Positions 11,501 to 18,133 of a stretch of DNA of 64,000 nucleotides are shown in pieces. The stretch comes from Pelomonas paludis (lineage in GTDB: Bacteria > Pseudomonadota > Gammaproteobacteria > Burkholderiales > Burkholderiaceae_C). The position numbers and the translations under genes are program-made. Each line of letters starts with the position of its first letter. Positions within the stretch are counted from its first letter, which is position 1. The notes beneath the pieces were generated by a model, which saw only the letters and a list, made by a program, of their open reading frames with translations, made no database searches and was not told where the DNA came from. The stretch spans positions 930,001 through 994,000 of the forward strand of contig NZ_JBDPZD010000001.1 in assembly GCF_039872745.1 (NCBI RefSeq). The letters are read 5' to 3'.

Positions 11501-12043
11501 CCCCAGCACCGCCCCGCTGGCCACGCTGGTGGCGCCGCTGAAGCTGTTGCTGCCACTCATCACCGTGGCACCGCTGAGTGCGTTCAAGCCACCGCTGCCG
11601 CTGATGGCGCCGCGCAGGAACAGCTGGCTGCTGAAGCTCGGCCCCCCGGCCACGCCGAGCGTGCTGTCCAGTACCAAGGCGTTGTTCACCGTGCCGGCAC
11701 CCAGGTTGGATTGCATGGCCAACTGCGCGCCCGCTCCTTGAAAGCGCAGCAGGTTGCCGCTCAGCGTCGGTGCCGCTGCGGTGGGCCCCAGGGTCAGCCG
11801 GTTGAGCGTGAAGCCCCCGGCGATGTCATTGAAGCTGGCCGGCCGCGTGGCGCTGTCGAGCACCAGCTCGGCATCCGCACCCGCCGTGGGCAGACCGGCG
11901 GCCCAGTTGCTGGCGTCGCTCCAGTTGGCGCTGCTGGCGCCCGTCCAGGTGTGGACGGCAGCGCCTCCGAGGCCCGGGCACAGGCCCATCAAGGCCAGCG
12001 CCGCAGGCAGGGCGCGCAGGGCAAGGTGTCGGCGGGTGGACAT
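8540..12043 (-). CDS. Giant autotransporter-repeat protein with PEP-CTERM anchor
   Basis: The 1167-residue protein has an N-terminal signal peptide (Arg-rich start, hydrophobic core ending near GLGGAAV). The long Gly/Ser/Asn/Leu-rich body contains many beta-strand repeats of the autotransporter-associated type, for example GNNSFAGGLGVLNDG, GANSFSGSITVAHGS, AGNSFTGDLVLGDPQ and GAGTLVLNGVQAYTG, predicting a long beta-helix. It does not end in an outer-membrane beta-barrel. It ends in VPEPGTWGLMGLGLAVLG plus a basic tail, the PEP-CTERM signal recognised by exosortase. The likely fate is export by Sec, processing by exosortase, and display or release as a surface or matrix protein. No exosortase gene is in the window. 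It is the first of a minus-strand block of envelope genes. Confidence 0.88.
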   Translation of the reverse strand: MSTRRHLALRALPAALALMGLCPGLGGAAVHTWTGASSANWSDASNWAAGLPTAGADAELVLDSATRPASFNDIAGGFTLNRLTLGPTAAAPTLSGNLLRFQGAGAQLAMQSNLGAGTVNNALVLDSTLGVAGGPSFSSQLFLRGAISGSGGLNALSGATVMSGSNSFSGATSVASGAVLGVAGGALAGTSSIQVDHGGELQIVDSNVMTTLARPITLGGRLSSSAGFVETLFGIAPGGNVSGAITLTDSAEIMALGGTAPKPVKFVVSGAVDRAGQALQLRTAGAQNTLQLGAIKGAGSLTLRPEGSNISTGAVSGNGDVLATGAGGTATVASLAGDGRVLVDFAAGGFGQLVITGALSGQRDLDVRSGTLDLRTTVPLSFTGQITLSGNGTLSLGRESYLGSASPVLQFENGGRLELRDGFGLSRSIVTTGGRGVLQFIGGGANTVSSNISGDGGFSFVGGVITATGNNSFAGGLGVLNDGTVNANGQPNFTVLRFNHDGNLGAAGQGILLAGGLALPDGYALSRPLTLSGTAASVSGSGAHTISSNISGDGRLNLGGAARFELTGTNTHTGGVALAGQSNGQAAELVIDSDARLGAPGGVLNIGRSSGFSSLPGTLVAAGNLNIAATRSTSFRDMTVDTGGFEVVFNQPINGLGMTKAGAGTWLLNTANTNSSGDNRVDVLQGRLALGVDEALGTRSNATLSSGAELALGGRVLTLQSLNTQDGSLVDLGNGGSLRPLFATLDGTLAGTGSLVVGRAGFSPGAVTLNGANSFSGSITVAHGSRLTLGHAQALGAAGNALLIDNGNLEATSRMAAPLVISNAMNLSIGPGGAGFVAGGQSIVIERALSGPLALKIQGGSMPGSSDKFDVRLTNAGNSFTGDLVLGDPQGFGSAVLGLTSDGALGAANNRLILGKSFFDGESTRSAQGGLRAWGSFSLAAGRSVLLDGSAGDEAGFIDTNGHTLVVPGSIGELASGLGLLKTGAGTLVLNGVQAYTGRTTVNEGTLGGHGEVASLSVQAAELAPGESAGLFSVRGDLSFSGGALLSMELGGLTRGAGYDALTVGGSVDLGGDTVLQLSFINGFSAAAGQSFVLIDAAGGVFGQFGNVADGERLSVQDGRGSFVVHYGSGPGLVLSDFQAAAVPEPGTWGLMGLGLAVLGWRARRQR

Positions 12044-12314
12044 GGGGGTGGTCTCGCAAAAGGGAAGGGTGGGACTTCAGGCCTGGCGGCCCGGCAGGTC
12101 GGCGCCGCTGGACGCGGGGTGGTCGGAGGCGGCGCAGAGGTCGCGCGTGAAGCGGTGGCTGTTCTCGGCGCTGCTCGTGCTCACGATCGCTAGCAAGGCC
12201 AGGGTGCGGCGCGCCGATGCGACCGGGGCTTTGGGGAAGGGCACGGGGGGCGGCGAGGTGCTCATGGCGGGGTTCTCGGGTGGGCTTTGGGGAGGCGGCG
12301 TGGCGGGCGGGCCT
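12044..12314. other. Intergenic stretch between two PEP-CTERM genes
   Basis: This region of 271 bases contains the leader of the giant PEP-CTERM gene. I see no RNA gene, no convincing hairpin terminator and no strong promoter. A 62-codon minus-strand frame (12077-12265) exists but has no ribosome-binding site and no family resemblance, so it is not called. Confidence 0.5.
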
Positions 12315-13100
12315 TCACCCTGCCCGGCGTGCGCCTTGGGCCCGGGCCCCAAGGCCGAGCAGTACCAGGGCCAGCAACACCAGTGCGAGCGATGCGGGCT
12401 CGGGCACACGGTGCCCGCCGCCGTTGTCGTCCGGCGCACCCAGGCGGATGCTGTCCACGCTGAACTCGAAGCTTGCGCGGTCGAAGCCGCCGGTGTCCTT
12501 CAGCGCAAACACGCCGAACTGGCCCGTCCAGCCGTTGAGGCTGAGGGTGCTGAGGTCCAGGTCCGGCGCATCGCTGGCAAACGCGCTGCCGCCGAAGTCG
12601 TTGAAGAACATCATGGCTTGCAGGCTCAGCAGTCGCCCGAGGCCGCTGGCAGCTTCCAGCGCCGTGCTTCGCAGAATGGCCGGGAAGACGGAGACCCGAT
12701 CCGGGTCGGCAAAGCCGCCGAGGCCACTCTCGATATGGACGCTGCAGATGAAATCCGAAGGGTGGGTGCAGCCCGAGCTGGTGGCGTCGTCAAAGCCCGC
12801 AAAGCGCCCGCTGCTGGCCGTGACGGCCGGATAGATGGTGGCGCCAAAACCGGGGGTCACGCCCGTGGCGGCGGTGGCCGTGTCGAGCGTGAGCTGCAGG
12901 CTGAGCGCCTGCCCGGCACCCAGCAGCGGCGCGATGGCCGCGACGAGGGTGGCGTCGTCCGAGGTGTTGCCGGTGAAGTGGCCCGTCACCGTGTAGCTGG
13001 TGAGGGCCGCCTGGGCGCCGGGCGCAGCCAGGGCGCCGAGGCACAGGGCCAGGCCGGCGAGCGTGTGACGCAGGGCCGAGAGGGTTGGGAGAGTGCGCAT
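12315..13100 (-). CDS. PEP-CTERM sorting-domain protein
   Basis: The 261-residue exported protein has a signal peptide ending near APGAQA. Its body has phrases such as TSYTVTGHFTGNTSDDATL and YPAVTASSGRFAGFDDAT, typical of small secreted beta-rich proteins in this group. The C-terminal VPEPASLALVLLALVLLGLG is followed by a basic tail. The tripartite end (PEP motif, hydrophobic helix, Arg cluster) is the exosortase sorting signal. The function of the mature protein is unknown. It lies 22 bases downstream of the next PEP-CTERM gene (13123-13812), so the two may share a transcript. Confidence 0.87.
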   Translation of the reverse strand: MRTLPTLSALRHTLAGLALCLGALAAPGAQAALTSYTVTGHFTGNTSDDATLVAAIAPLLGAGQALSLQLTLDTATAATGVTPGFGATIYPAVTASSGRFAGFDDATSSGCTHPSDFICSVHIESGLGGFADPDRVSVFPAILRSTALEAASGLGRLLSLQAMMFFNDFGGSAFASDAPDLDLSTLSLNGWTGQFGVFALKDTGGFDRASFEFSVDSIRLGAPDDNGGGHRVPEPASLALVLLALVLLGLGARAQGARRAG

Positions 13101-13122
13101 GGTGCCGGTGCCTTTGCGCTGC

Positions 13123-13812
13123 TCAGGCCTGACGGCGCCGCCGGAGGGCTAGCAGGCCGGCGCCCGCCAGCATCAAGGCCCAGCTGCCTGGCTCGGGCAC
13201 AGGCGCCATCTGGCCAAACTGGATGTGGTCCACCTCGATGCCGCCGGAGTTGTTGGTGATGGTGATGGAGCGGATCCCGCCTGCGAACTGCACGCCGAAG
13301 AAACGGTCCTCGCCGGTGGTGGCACTGAAGCTGCCATCGGCAAACCCGCTGGCCGTGATGCTGCCCAGGCTGCTGCCGTCGGCCCCCGCGGCGCTGAAGG
13401 TGATGGTGCCGGCCCCGTCGGTCCAGACCAGGCCAAAGGCGGTGGGCGCCGGGCCGCTGCCCACGTAGGTGAAGGTCACGCCCTCATTGCCGGCGCCATT
13501 GAACCAGCTGGCGCAGCGGCCGGTCGTTTGCGGGCCGCAGGTGCCGTCCAGGCTGCCGTCATCGGCGTCCACCGAGTCGCGCGCCCCGATGAAGCCATCG
13601 CTGAGCAGCACGCCGTGGCTGGCGGCGAGGCGGCTGTCGAGCGCGCCGTCTTCCAGCGTTTCCAGCAGGGTCGGGCCGGCCGCGTAGAAGCCGGCCGGGA
13701 TGTCGGCGCTGGAGGTGTAGGCCAGCGGGCCAAAAAAGGTGGGCGTGGCCGCGAGGCTGGGCAGGGCCAGGGTGGCCGCCGTGGCGAGAACAAGGGCAGA
13801 GCGCACAGACAT
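13123..13812 (-). CDS. PEP-CTERM sorting-domain protein
   Basis: The 229-residue protein has a signal peptide (hydrophobic core up to about residue 22) and a C-terminal VPEPGSWALMLAGAGLLALR with an RRRR end. The interior includes GNEGVTFTYVGSG, FGLVWTDGAGTITFSAAG and RSITITNNSGGIEVDHIQFG, which resembles a jelly-roll type secreted domain common among PEP-CTERM proteins. The two cysteines in TCGPQTTGRCASW could form a disulphide. A short AGGAA-like stretch precedes the ATG. The role is unknown; surface or biofilm-matrix function is inferred only from the sorting signal. Confidence 0.88.
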   Translation of the reverse strand: MSVRSALVLATAATLALPSLAATPTFFGPLAYTSSADIPAGFYAAGPTLLETLEDGALDSRLAASHGVLLSDGFIGARDSVDADDGSLDGTCGPQTTGRCASWFNGAGNEGVTFTYVGSGPAPTAFGLVWTDGAGTITFSAAGADGSSLGSITASGFADGSFSATTGEDRFFGVQFAGGIRSITITNNSGGIEVDHIQFGQMAPVPEPGSWALMLAGAGLLALRRRRQA

Positions 13813-13895
13813 GACAGCGTTCCTGAGAGTGGACGGGATCGGCCCCAGGGCTTGGGGCTGACGCCATCGTCGGCAGGGGCCGTCTCTGCGCCGTC

Positions 13896-15149
13896 TCAGC
13901 GGGGCGGTGGTTCGGGGCGCGCGTCCCCCCGGGTTGCGGGGTCTGGGGCGCCAGGGCCGCCGGGTCTGCCCGGCCTGGGTTGGGGCCGGCGCTGGGCGTC
14001 GGCGCTGGCGGCCAGCGGGTCAAAGCGGGGTGGGGGCAGGTTTTGCAGTCGGGCCTGGGCTGCCGTATCGCCGCGCAGGTGGGCGGCCAGGAAGTCGAGG
14101 CTGGCCTGTAGGGCCTGACGCAGGTCGGCCCGCGCCGCCTCGCTGGCGCTGCCGCTGCGCAGGCCGCCGCGTGCCACGCCGGCGGCACCGGCGCCACCAC
14201 CGCCCCCTTCGCCGTACATGCCACCACCGCCACCGCGCCCACGGCGCCCGCCGCCACCCTCACCTCCCGCACCCACGCCGCGTGACATGCCTCTGCGCAC
14301 GTCCTGCTCGGCCTCATGCAGGGTCGGCAAGGTGCCGGCCAGGCCCGCGTGGCTGGTGCCGTGCAGCACCACCCAGCGCGCCCAGGGGCTGGCAGCGTCT
14401 ACCACGCCCAGGCGCTGGGCGGACTCGCGCAGCAGGCTGAGCGGGTCCAGGTCGGCGTCGCTTGAGACCAGCAAGGCCGGTACCCCCAGTGGCGTGGGCG
14501 CGGGGGTGGCAGGGCCCACCGTCATGGGTGGTGCGGGCTCGGGCTGCGGGCTGATGGCCAGCACGCCTTGGGGTTGCCAGGCGGGGCCCGGCCGCGCCAG
14601 GTCGAGCGCCGTTTGCGCACCGGTCTCGTAGCCCGCCACCACCACGCGCTGCCAGTCCAGCTCCGCCGCCGGCAGGCTGGCCCGCAGTTGCGCCAGCGCC
14701 GTTTGCGTGGCCTTCAGGCGCTGCTCACGCAGGCCCGGGCCATAGTGAAGGCGCCCCAGCGCCGCGAACTCGCCTGTGCGTGCCAGCTCCGAGCGCCAGG
14801 CGTTCAGGTCCTCATCCAGCGGCTGCAGCGACACCACCGCGTAGCCCGCCTCGGCCCAGGCCCACTTCCAGCGCTGGCCCGCGCTCTCGTGCTGGCCCAG
14901 GCCCGGCAGGTAGACCACCACCGGCAGCGCCCCGCCGCCCGGCCGCCGCAGCAGTTCCACGGGCAGGCCGTCCGGCAGCTCGACATGGCTGACGCGCAGC
15001 GCGGCGTCCAGCGTGGGCAGTGGGGTGATGGGCTCCGGCGCAAACCCCGGCCTGCCGCCGTGCCCTCCCGGCCCGCCAGGGCCACCGCAAGCGCAAAGAC
15101 ACAGCACAGCGGCCAGGCTGGCCAGGCGAACGGGAGTGGGCAGGCGCAT
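13896..15149 (-). CDS. Lipoprotein of alpha/beta-hydrolase fold with altered nucleophile elbow
   Basis: The 417-residue protein has a lipoprotein signal (lipobox LCAC, Cys near residue 21). A dienelactone-hydrolase-like core follows, with the oxyanion-strand segment LPVVVYLPGLGQHESAG. The expected nucleophile elbow G-x-S-x-G reads GYETG, with Glu at about residue 175 in place of Ser. An acidic turn (SSDADLDPLS) and a His segment (HGTSHAGL) sit where the acid and His of the triad would be. From about residue 265 there is a Gly/Arg low-complexity insert, then a helical piece and a Pro/Arg-rich tail. It may be a pseudo-enzyme or use unusual chemistry. It lies beside three PEP-CTERM genes on the same strand. 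Confidence 0.72.
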   Translation of the reverse strand: MRLPTPVRLASLAAVLCLCACGGPGGPGGHGGRPGFAPEPITPLPTLDAALRVSHVELPDGLPVELLRRPGGGALPVVVYLPGLGQHESAGQRWKWAWAEAGYAVVSLQPLDEDLNAWRSELARTGEFAALGRLHYGPGLREQRLKATQTALAQLRASLPAAELDWQRVVVAGYETGAQTALDLARPGPAWQPQGVLAISPQPEPAPPMTVGPATPAPTPLGVPALLVSSDADLDPLSLLRESAQRLGVVDAASPWARWVVLHGTSHAGLAGTLPTLHEAEQDVRRGMSRGVGAGGEGGGGRRGRGGGGGMYGEGGGGGAGAAGVARGGLRSGSASEAARADLRQALQASLDFLAAHLRGDTAAQARLQNLPPPRFDPLAASADAQRRPQPRPGRPGGPGAPDPATRGDARPEPPPR

Positions 15150-15275
15150 AGGGGCGTTGCAGCGTCAGGGTGGGGCGGACTGTGCCTGAGCTGGCTTGCT
15201 GCTGTGTTGCTGGGCGGGGGCCTGATGGCCTTGACGGTGCTCTACTTCAGCGCGCTGAAACCCAAGGATTGAGTC

Positions 15276-15581
15276 ATGGCCAAAGGATTTTGGATCGCCC
15301 GCGTGGACGTCGCTGACGCCGAGCAATACAAGCGATACGTCGCCGCCAACGCCCTGCCGTTCAAGACCTTCGGCGCGCGGTTCGTGGTGCGCGGCGGGCG
15401 CTTCGAGGCCGTGGAGGGCACGAGCCGCAGCCGCAACGTCGTCATCGAGTTCCCCAGCTATCAAGCTGCGCTCGACTGCTACCACTCGCCCGAGTACCAG
15501 GCTGCGCTCAAGTTGCGCCAGCCGGTGTCCGAGGGCGACCTCGTCATCATTGAAGGCTACGACGGGCCGCAGCCGGGCTGA
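15276..15581 (+). CDS. DUF1330 domain protein
   Basis: The 101-residue protein matches the ferredoxin-like DUF1330 family. It opens with KGFWIARVDVADAEQYKRYV, continues with FGARFVVRGGRFEAVEG and RNVVIEFPSYQAALDCYHS, and ends in a strand with DLVIIEGYDG. The family is small, cytosolic and probably dimeric, and its activity is not established. It stands alone between the PEP-CTERM block on the other strand and the repeat region that follows. Confidence 0.88.
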   Translation: MAKGFWIARVDVADAEQYKRYVAANALPFKTFGARFVVRGGRFEAVEGTSRSRNVVIEFPSYQAALDCYHSPEYQAALKLRQPVSEGDLVIIEGYDGPQPG

Positions 15582-15647
15582 GCTGCTGTTCTGCACTTGT
15601 CGGCGATTGGGCCTGTGCGGTGAGCGCTCGTGCGGCGACTGGGTTGG

Positions 15648-15676
15648 CAAAGGCCCGCCCGGGCTGGCTGGGGCGC
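15648..15676 (+). repeat. Inverted repeat, left copy (29 bases)
   Basis: This copy is the exact reverse complement of 16004-16032, ending at mismatches on both sides. The core reads AGGCCCGCCCGGGCTGGCTG. Together the two copies bound a 385-base unit. Such an arrangement fits a miniature inverted-repeat element or two oppositely oriented copies of a dispersed intergenic repeat. Confidence 0.8.
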
Positions 15677-16003
15677 TCCAGTTGGGGCGGTCGCTGCGCG
15701 ACTGCCCTGTGGTGCTCGGCGGGTGATGTCGGATGAGGCCTCGCGGTGCAGCGCGCCCTGGATGAGGATGAGCTGCTAGGCGCAAAGCACAGCTGTAGCC
15801 GTGCTACAGCGAGCATTTGCAACGCCGCAGATCGCCTCAGTCCAGGGATGCGCTGCCCGCGAAGGCCTCGTCCGGCATCGCCCTGGGGCTCGCGCCGAAC
15901 TTCCTTCGCTACGCTCCGGTCGAACAGGCGGCGCGAAGTCAGAGGTTGAAGTGCGCTGCGCGCACGCCCCACAAGCCTCCGCTCCTCGGCGCCCCAAAAG
16001 TCC

Positions 16004-16032
16004 GCGCCCCAGCCAGCCCGGGCGGGCCTTTG
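16004..16032 (-). repeat. Inverted repeat, right copy (29 bases)
   Basis: This is the exact reverse complement of 15648-15676. Outside the copies the flanks do not show a clear short direct duplication, so transposition is not proven. Inward similarity beyond the 29 bases is weak: only the octamer TTGGGGCG is shared nearby. Confidence 0.8.
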
Positions 16033-16222
16033 TGGGTGGCGGTGGGTGTGTGCGCTGCAATTGCAACGGCGGGCGATCCGCGATAGGAAGACTGCCGAAT
16101 GCTGCGCCAGCGAGAAGAGCGCAAACGGATCGATGACGCGGATCTGGTGAGCGTGGCATTATTTGTCAGCTGTCTGCGTTGTGCAGACTGGCAGAGTCAC
16201 ACAAGGCCGCTCGGGGCATTAT

Positions 16223-16226
16223 GGAG
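16223..16226 (+). promoter_or_regulatory. Ribosome-binding site deciding a TTG start
   Basis: GGAG ends seven bases before the TTG at 16234. This spacing favours that codon over the far upstream ATG at 16099, which has no such site, and over the later ATG at 16354, which would delete the first strand of the domain. Confidence 0.6.
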
Positions 16227-16233
16227 ATTCACC

Positions 16234-17190
16234 TTGGACATCAGCATTCGCAAGAACCTGCACTGCGTGATTGGACTGCCGCGCTGTGATTTTGTATTTT
16301 CGTCGACGCGAAGTTGCTTCATTGCGTATGGATTTGAGGAGAGTACGCTCGAAATGTCACTTCTGCGGAAGTTGTTGGAAGAGCGCTCGATTCAACCAAT
16401 TGAAGCGGGCGGGAGCCTTACGCCCGGCCAAAATGCATACTGCGCGAAGATTTGCTCCAAGATCATTGCTGCACAGTTTTGTATTGTTCTTCTCAACAAC
16501 TCCGAGTCAGGTGGTCAAGAGATTCCTAGTGCCAACGTCAATATGGAATACGGACTGATGCTCGGCTTCAATAAGTACGTGATTCCCTTCCAACGATCAA
16601 GTCAGAAGCTTCCATTCAATGTGGCCGGGCTAGATACGATCAAGTACGGCAACCGAGACTTCGAGCGGCTTGCCTCGCAAGCGATTGATCAGGCAATCGC
16701 CGCGACAACGCAGCGCGAGCCAACCGAGGTCCCCATCGATCAACTTCTCGGCGCATTTCTCCTAGCGAAGGGTGGCTTGGTCGCTTCGCTGGCCGATCAA
16801 GGCGAGAAGAATCTGCACGACCTAGGAAGCCCACTCGGCTTCTCTCTTCTGAACGACTTCAGCGGAACGCGGGTAATCTATTTTGGAAACTTCACAAACC
16901 TTCGCCCAGAAGCCGTTCTATGGCGGCTCAAAACGATTGAAAGCATCCTCTCGGATCGACTGGCCAGTCTGGAAATGCGCAAACAGGCCGGCCTCATCAA
17001 TGAGGAGCAAAGTGCCCTGGTCGCTCATGTCTTGAGTGACATTCGCGTATGGATATTGGTGACGAGTGTTGAGGAAGCAACCTTCGTTCAAGCTGGCTTG
17101 GTCAGCCTGAATCCAACCCATTCGTTTGCCGTGTACTCATTGGCGGACGTCTCCTCTGAGTTGGCTGCCTCCGGGTTTGGAGCTGGCTAG
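16234..17190 (+). CDS. Low-GC gene with TIR/nucleoside-2'-deoxyribosyltransferase-like domain
   Basis: From the TTG start the product has 318 residues. Residues about 27-160 form an alternating alpha/beta pattern: SCFIAYGFEES, then LLRKLLEERSIQPIEAGG, FCIVLLNN, NVNMEYGLMLG and KYVIPFQ. The NxEYG segment (Glu near residue 105) matches the conserved Glu region of the nucleoside-deoxyribosyltransferase/TIR-like superfamily, whose members cleave N-glycosidic bonds of nucleosides or NAD; some are toxic effectors in phage defence. Residues 165-318 form a second domain I do not recognise. GC is far lower than in neighbours: two 60-base lines counted 25 and 29 G+C. The gene is therefore probably acquired. 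Function is not proven, and no partner gene is obvious apart from the nearby VapBC. Confidence 0.6.
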   Translation: MDISIRKNLHCVIGLPRCDFVFSSTRSCFIAYGFEESTLEMSLLRKLLEERSIQPIEAGGSLTPGQNAYCAKICSKIIAAQFCIVLLNNSESGGQEIPSANVNMEYGLMLGFNKYVIPFQRSSQKLPFNVAGLDTIKYGNRDFERLASQAIDQAIAATTQREPTEVPIDQLLGAFLLAKGGLVASLADQGEKNLHDLGSPLGFSLLNDFSGTRVIYFGNFTNLRPEAVLWRLKTIESILSDRLASLEMRKQAGLINEEQSALVAHVLSDIRVWILVTSVEEATFVQAGLVSLNPTHSFAVYSLADVSSELAASGFGAG

Positions 17191-17309
17191 CTTTGTATAT
17201 AGATTTCCTCGCGGCGGCAAATTCACGATTGATATGCGCTACGTGGAAGAGATTCCCGCAGTCGTGTGGCCGGCATATGAGTTAGGCCCACGCCGATATG
17301 GAATCTGCG

Positions 17310-17336
17310 TGGCTGCGGAACCCAAAACCGCAGCCA
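17310..17336. other. Stem-loop between the low-GC gene and vapC
   Basis: TGGCTGCGG (17310-17318) pairs perfectly with CCGCAGCCA (17328-17336) around a nine-base loop. It lies between the converging ends of the TIR/NDT-like gene and vapC. There is no T-tract after the stem on either strand, so termination is only a possibility. Confidence 0.35.
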
Positions 17337-17348
17337 GCCGCTCTTCGC

Positions 17349-17753
17349 CTACGCCTTGAACGGATTCACCAGCGCCACCCCAAACCGCTTGAAGTCCGCC
17401 AGATTGCGTGTCACCACCGTCAGGCCGTGGGCCTTGGCGGTGGCGGCGATCATGGCGTCTTCGTAGAGGGTGTCGGACTGGCGGTGCATCAGCTGCGCCC
17501 AGATGCGAAAGGCGGCGGCGTCCATGGGCAGGACGTTGTAGGCCGCAGCGACCTGGGCGAGCCAGGTCTCGATCTCGGCGGCTTTGGCGGCGTCCTGCTC
17601 GCGGGTGATTTCGATGCCAGCCTGGATCTCGCCGATGGTGACGGCGGAGAGGTGCAACTGCAGTTCATCGATGCCCCGCAGCCATGCGAGCACGGCGCCA
17701 TGAGGCTTGGGTCTGCGCAGCTCGGAGACGACATTGGTGTCGAGCAGGTACAT
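17349..17753 (-). CDS. vapC: VapC-type PIN-domain toxin (FitB-like)
   Basis: This 134-residue PIN ribonuclease carries the four acidic positions expected. They are Asp in MYLLDTNVVSEL, Glu in VTIGEIQAG, Asp in LYEDAMIAATAKAHG and a final Asp in VTRNLADFKRFGV. VapC toxins cut RNA, often initiator tRNA, when the antitoxin is degraded. The gene begins six bases after the antitoxin gene, in the usual antitoxin-first order. No residue of the active site appears lost. The pair adjoins a low-GC presumably acquired gene, consistent with a mobile accessory region. Confidence 0.9.
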   Translation of the reverse strand: MYLLDTNVVSELRRPKPHGAVLAWLRGIDELQLHLSAVTIGEIQAGIEITREQDAAKAAEIETWLAQVAAAYNVLPMDAAAFRIWAQLMHRQSDTLYEDAMIAATAKAHGLTVVTRNLADFKRFGVALVNPFKA

Positions 17754-17759
17754 GGCCGT

Positions 17760-18017
17760 TCAGCCGAGCACTGGGGGCTTGCGGCGCCGCGCCTGACCGC
17801 GCGAGGGCAGGACCAGTACGGCGCGTGCCTCGTCGGTCAGCAGCAGTTGCTTGAGCGACGGGCGGGCGGCGGCTTGCAGGCGGCGCCATTCGTCTACGGG
17901 CACGAGCACGGCGGCTTCGCTGCCGCGTTTGGTAACCATCTGCGGGCCCTCGGCGAGGCAGGTTTCCAGGAACTCGCTGAACCGGGCCTTGGCGTCTTGA
18001 ATGGGCCATGTCTGCAT
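17760..18017 (-). CDS. vapB: Phd/YefM-type antitoxin of the VapC toxin
   Basis: The 85-residue protein opens with MQTWPIQDAKARFSEFLE, followed by MVTKRGSEAAVLVPVDEW. This is the typical DNA-binding and dimerisation fold of Phd/YefM antitoxins. The basic C-terminal tail (SRGQARRRKPP) would wrap the toxin. An excellent ribosome-binding site (AGGAGG) precedes the ATG. The gene is probably autoregulated: a direct repeat lies just upstream at 18029-18046. Confidence 0.88.
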   Translation of the reverse strand: MQTWPIQDAKARFSEFLETCLAEGPQMVTKRGSEAAVLVPVDEWRRLQAAARPSLKQLLLTDEARAVLVLPSRGQARRRKPPVLG

Positions 18018-18028
18018 GGTGGCCTCCT

Positions 18029-18046
18029 GCTGACCAGAATGCTGAC
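18029..18046 (-). promoter_or_regulatory. Possible antitoxin operator (direct repeat)
   Basis: Two GCTGAC hexamers (18029-18034 and 18041-18046) are spaced twelve bases apart, immediately upstream of the vapB ribosome-binding site. Their position suits autorepression by the VapB-VapC complex. The site is inferred only from the repeat and its location. Confidence 0.35.
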
Positions 18047-18133
18047 TAGTTTACCGGGGCGCCCGTGGGGCCGCTATGGCGTGAGGCGGCCGGGCTTGGG
18101 AGGCCGGCGCGGCAATGCGATCGGCGCCAGCCG

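Larger units (their letters stand above)
15582..16233. other. Non-coding region containing an inverted-repeat-bounded element
   Basis: This 652-base gap has no convincing gene. It contains two perfect inverted copies of a 29-base sequence (15648-15676 and 16004-16032). The interior between them yields only short frames in all directions, with peptides such as RPERSEG that are familiar from intergenic repeats in high-GC proteobacteria. From about 16080 the base composition begins to fall toward that of the following low-GC gene. I see no transposase and no obvious target-site duplication. Confidence 0.6.

Noticed and set aside
9155..12193. Long open frames on the plus strand opposite the giant PEP-CTERM gene (349 and 630 codons)
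   Set aside because: They mirror the repeat gene in antisense, have Ala/Gln/His/Arg-rich products with no domain, and arise because stop codons are rare at this GC content.
12077..12265. 62-codon minus-strand frame between two PEP-CTERM genes
   Set aside because: No ribosome-binding site, no signal peptide and no resemblance to any family; it could be chance.
15156..15272. Short hydrophobic reading frame ending in LYFSALKPKD just before the DUF1330 gene
   Set aside because: It looks like a tiny membrane protein, but the only plausible start is an internal GTG giving about 22 residues, with no ribosome-binding site.
15776..16159. Open frames in the repeat region with peptides such as RPERSEG
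   Set aside because: Such peptides come from translating intergenic repeats; no start signal or domain is present.
17126..17359. Open frame overlapping the end of the low-GC gene in another phase, considered as a frameshifted continuation
   Set aside because: The main frame ends naturally and the second frame has no similarity to the first domain; a frameshift cannot be supported without homologues.
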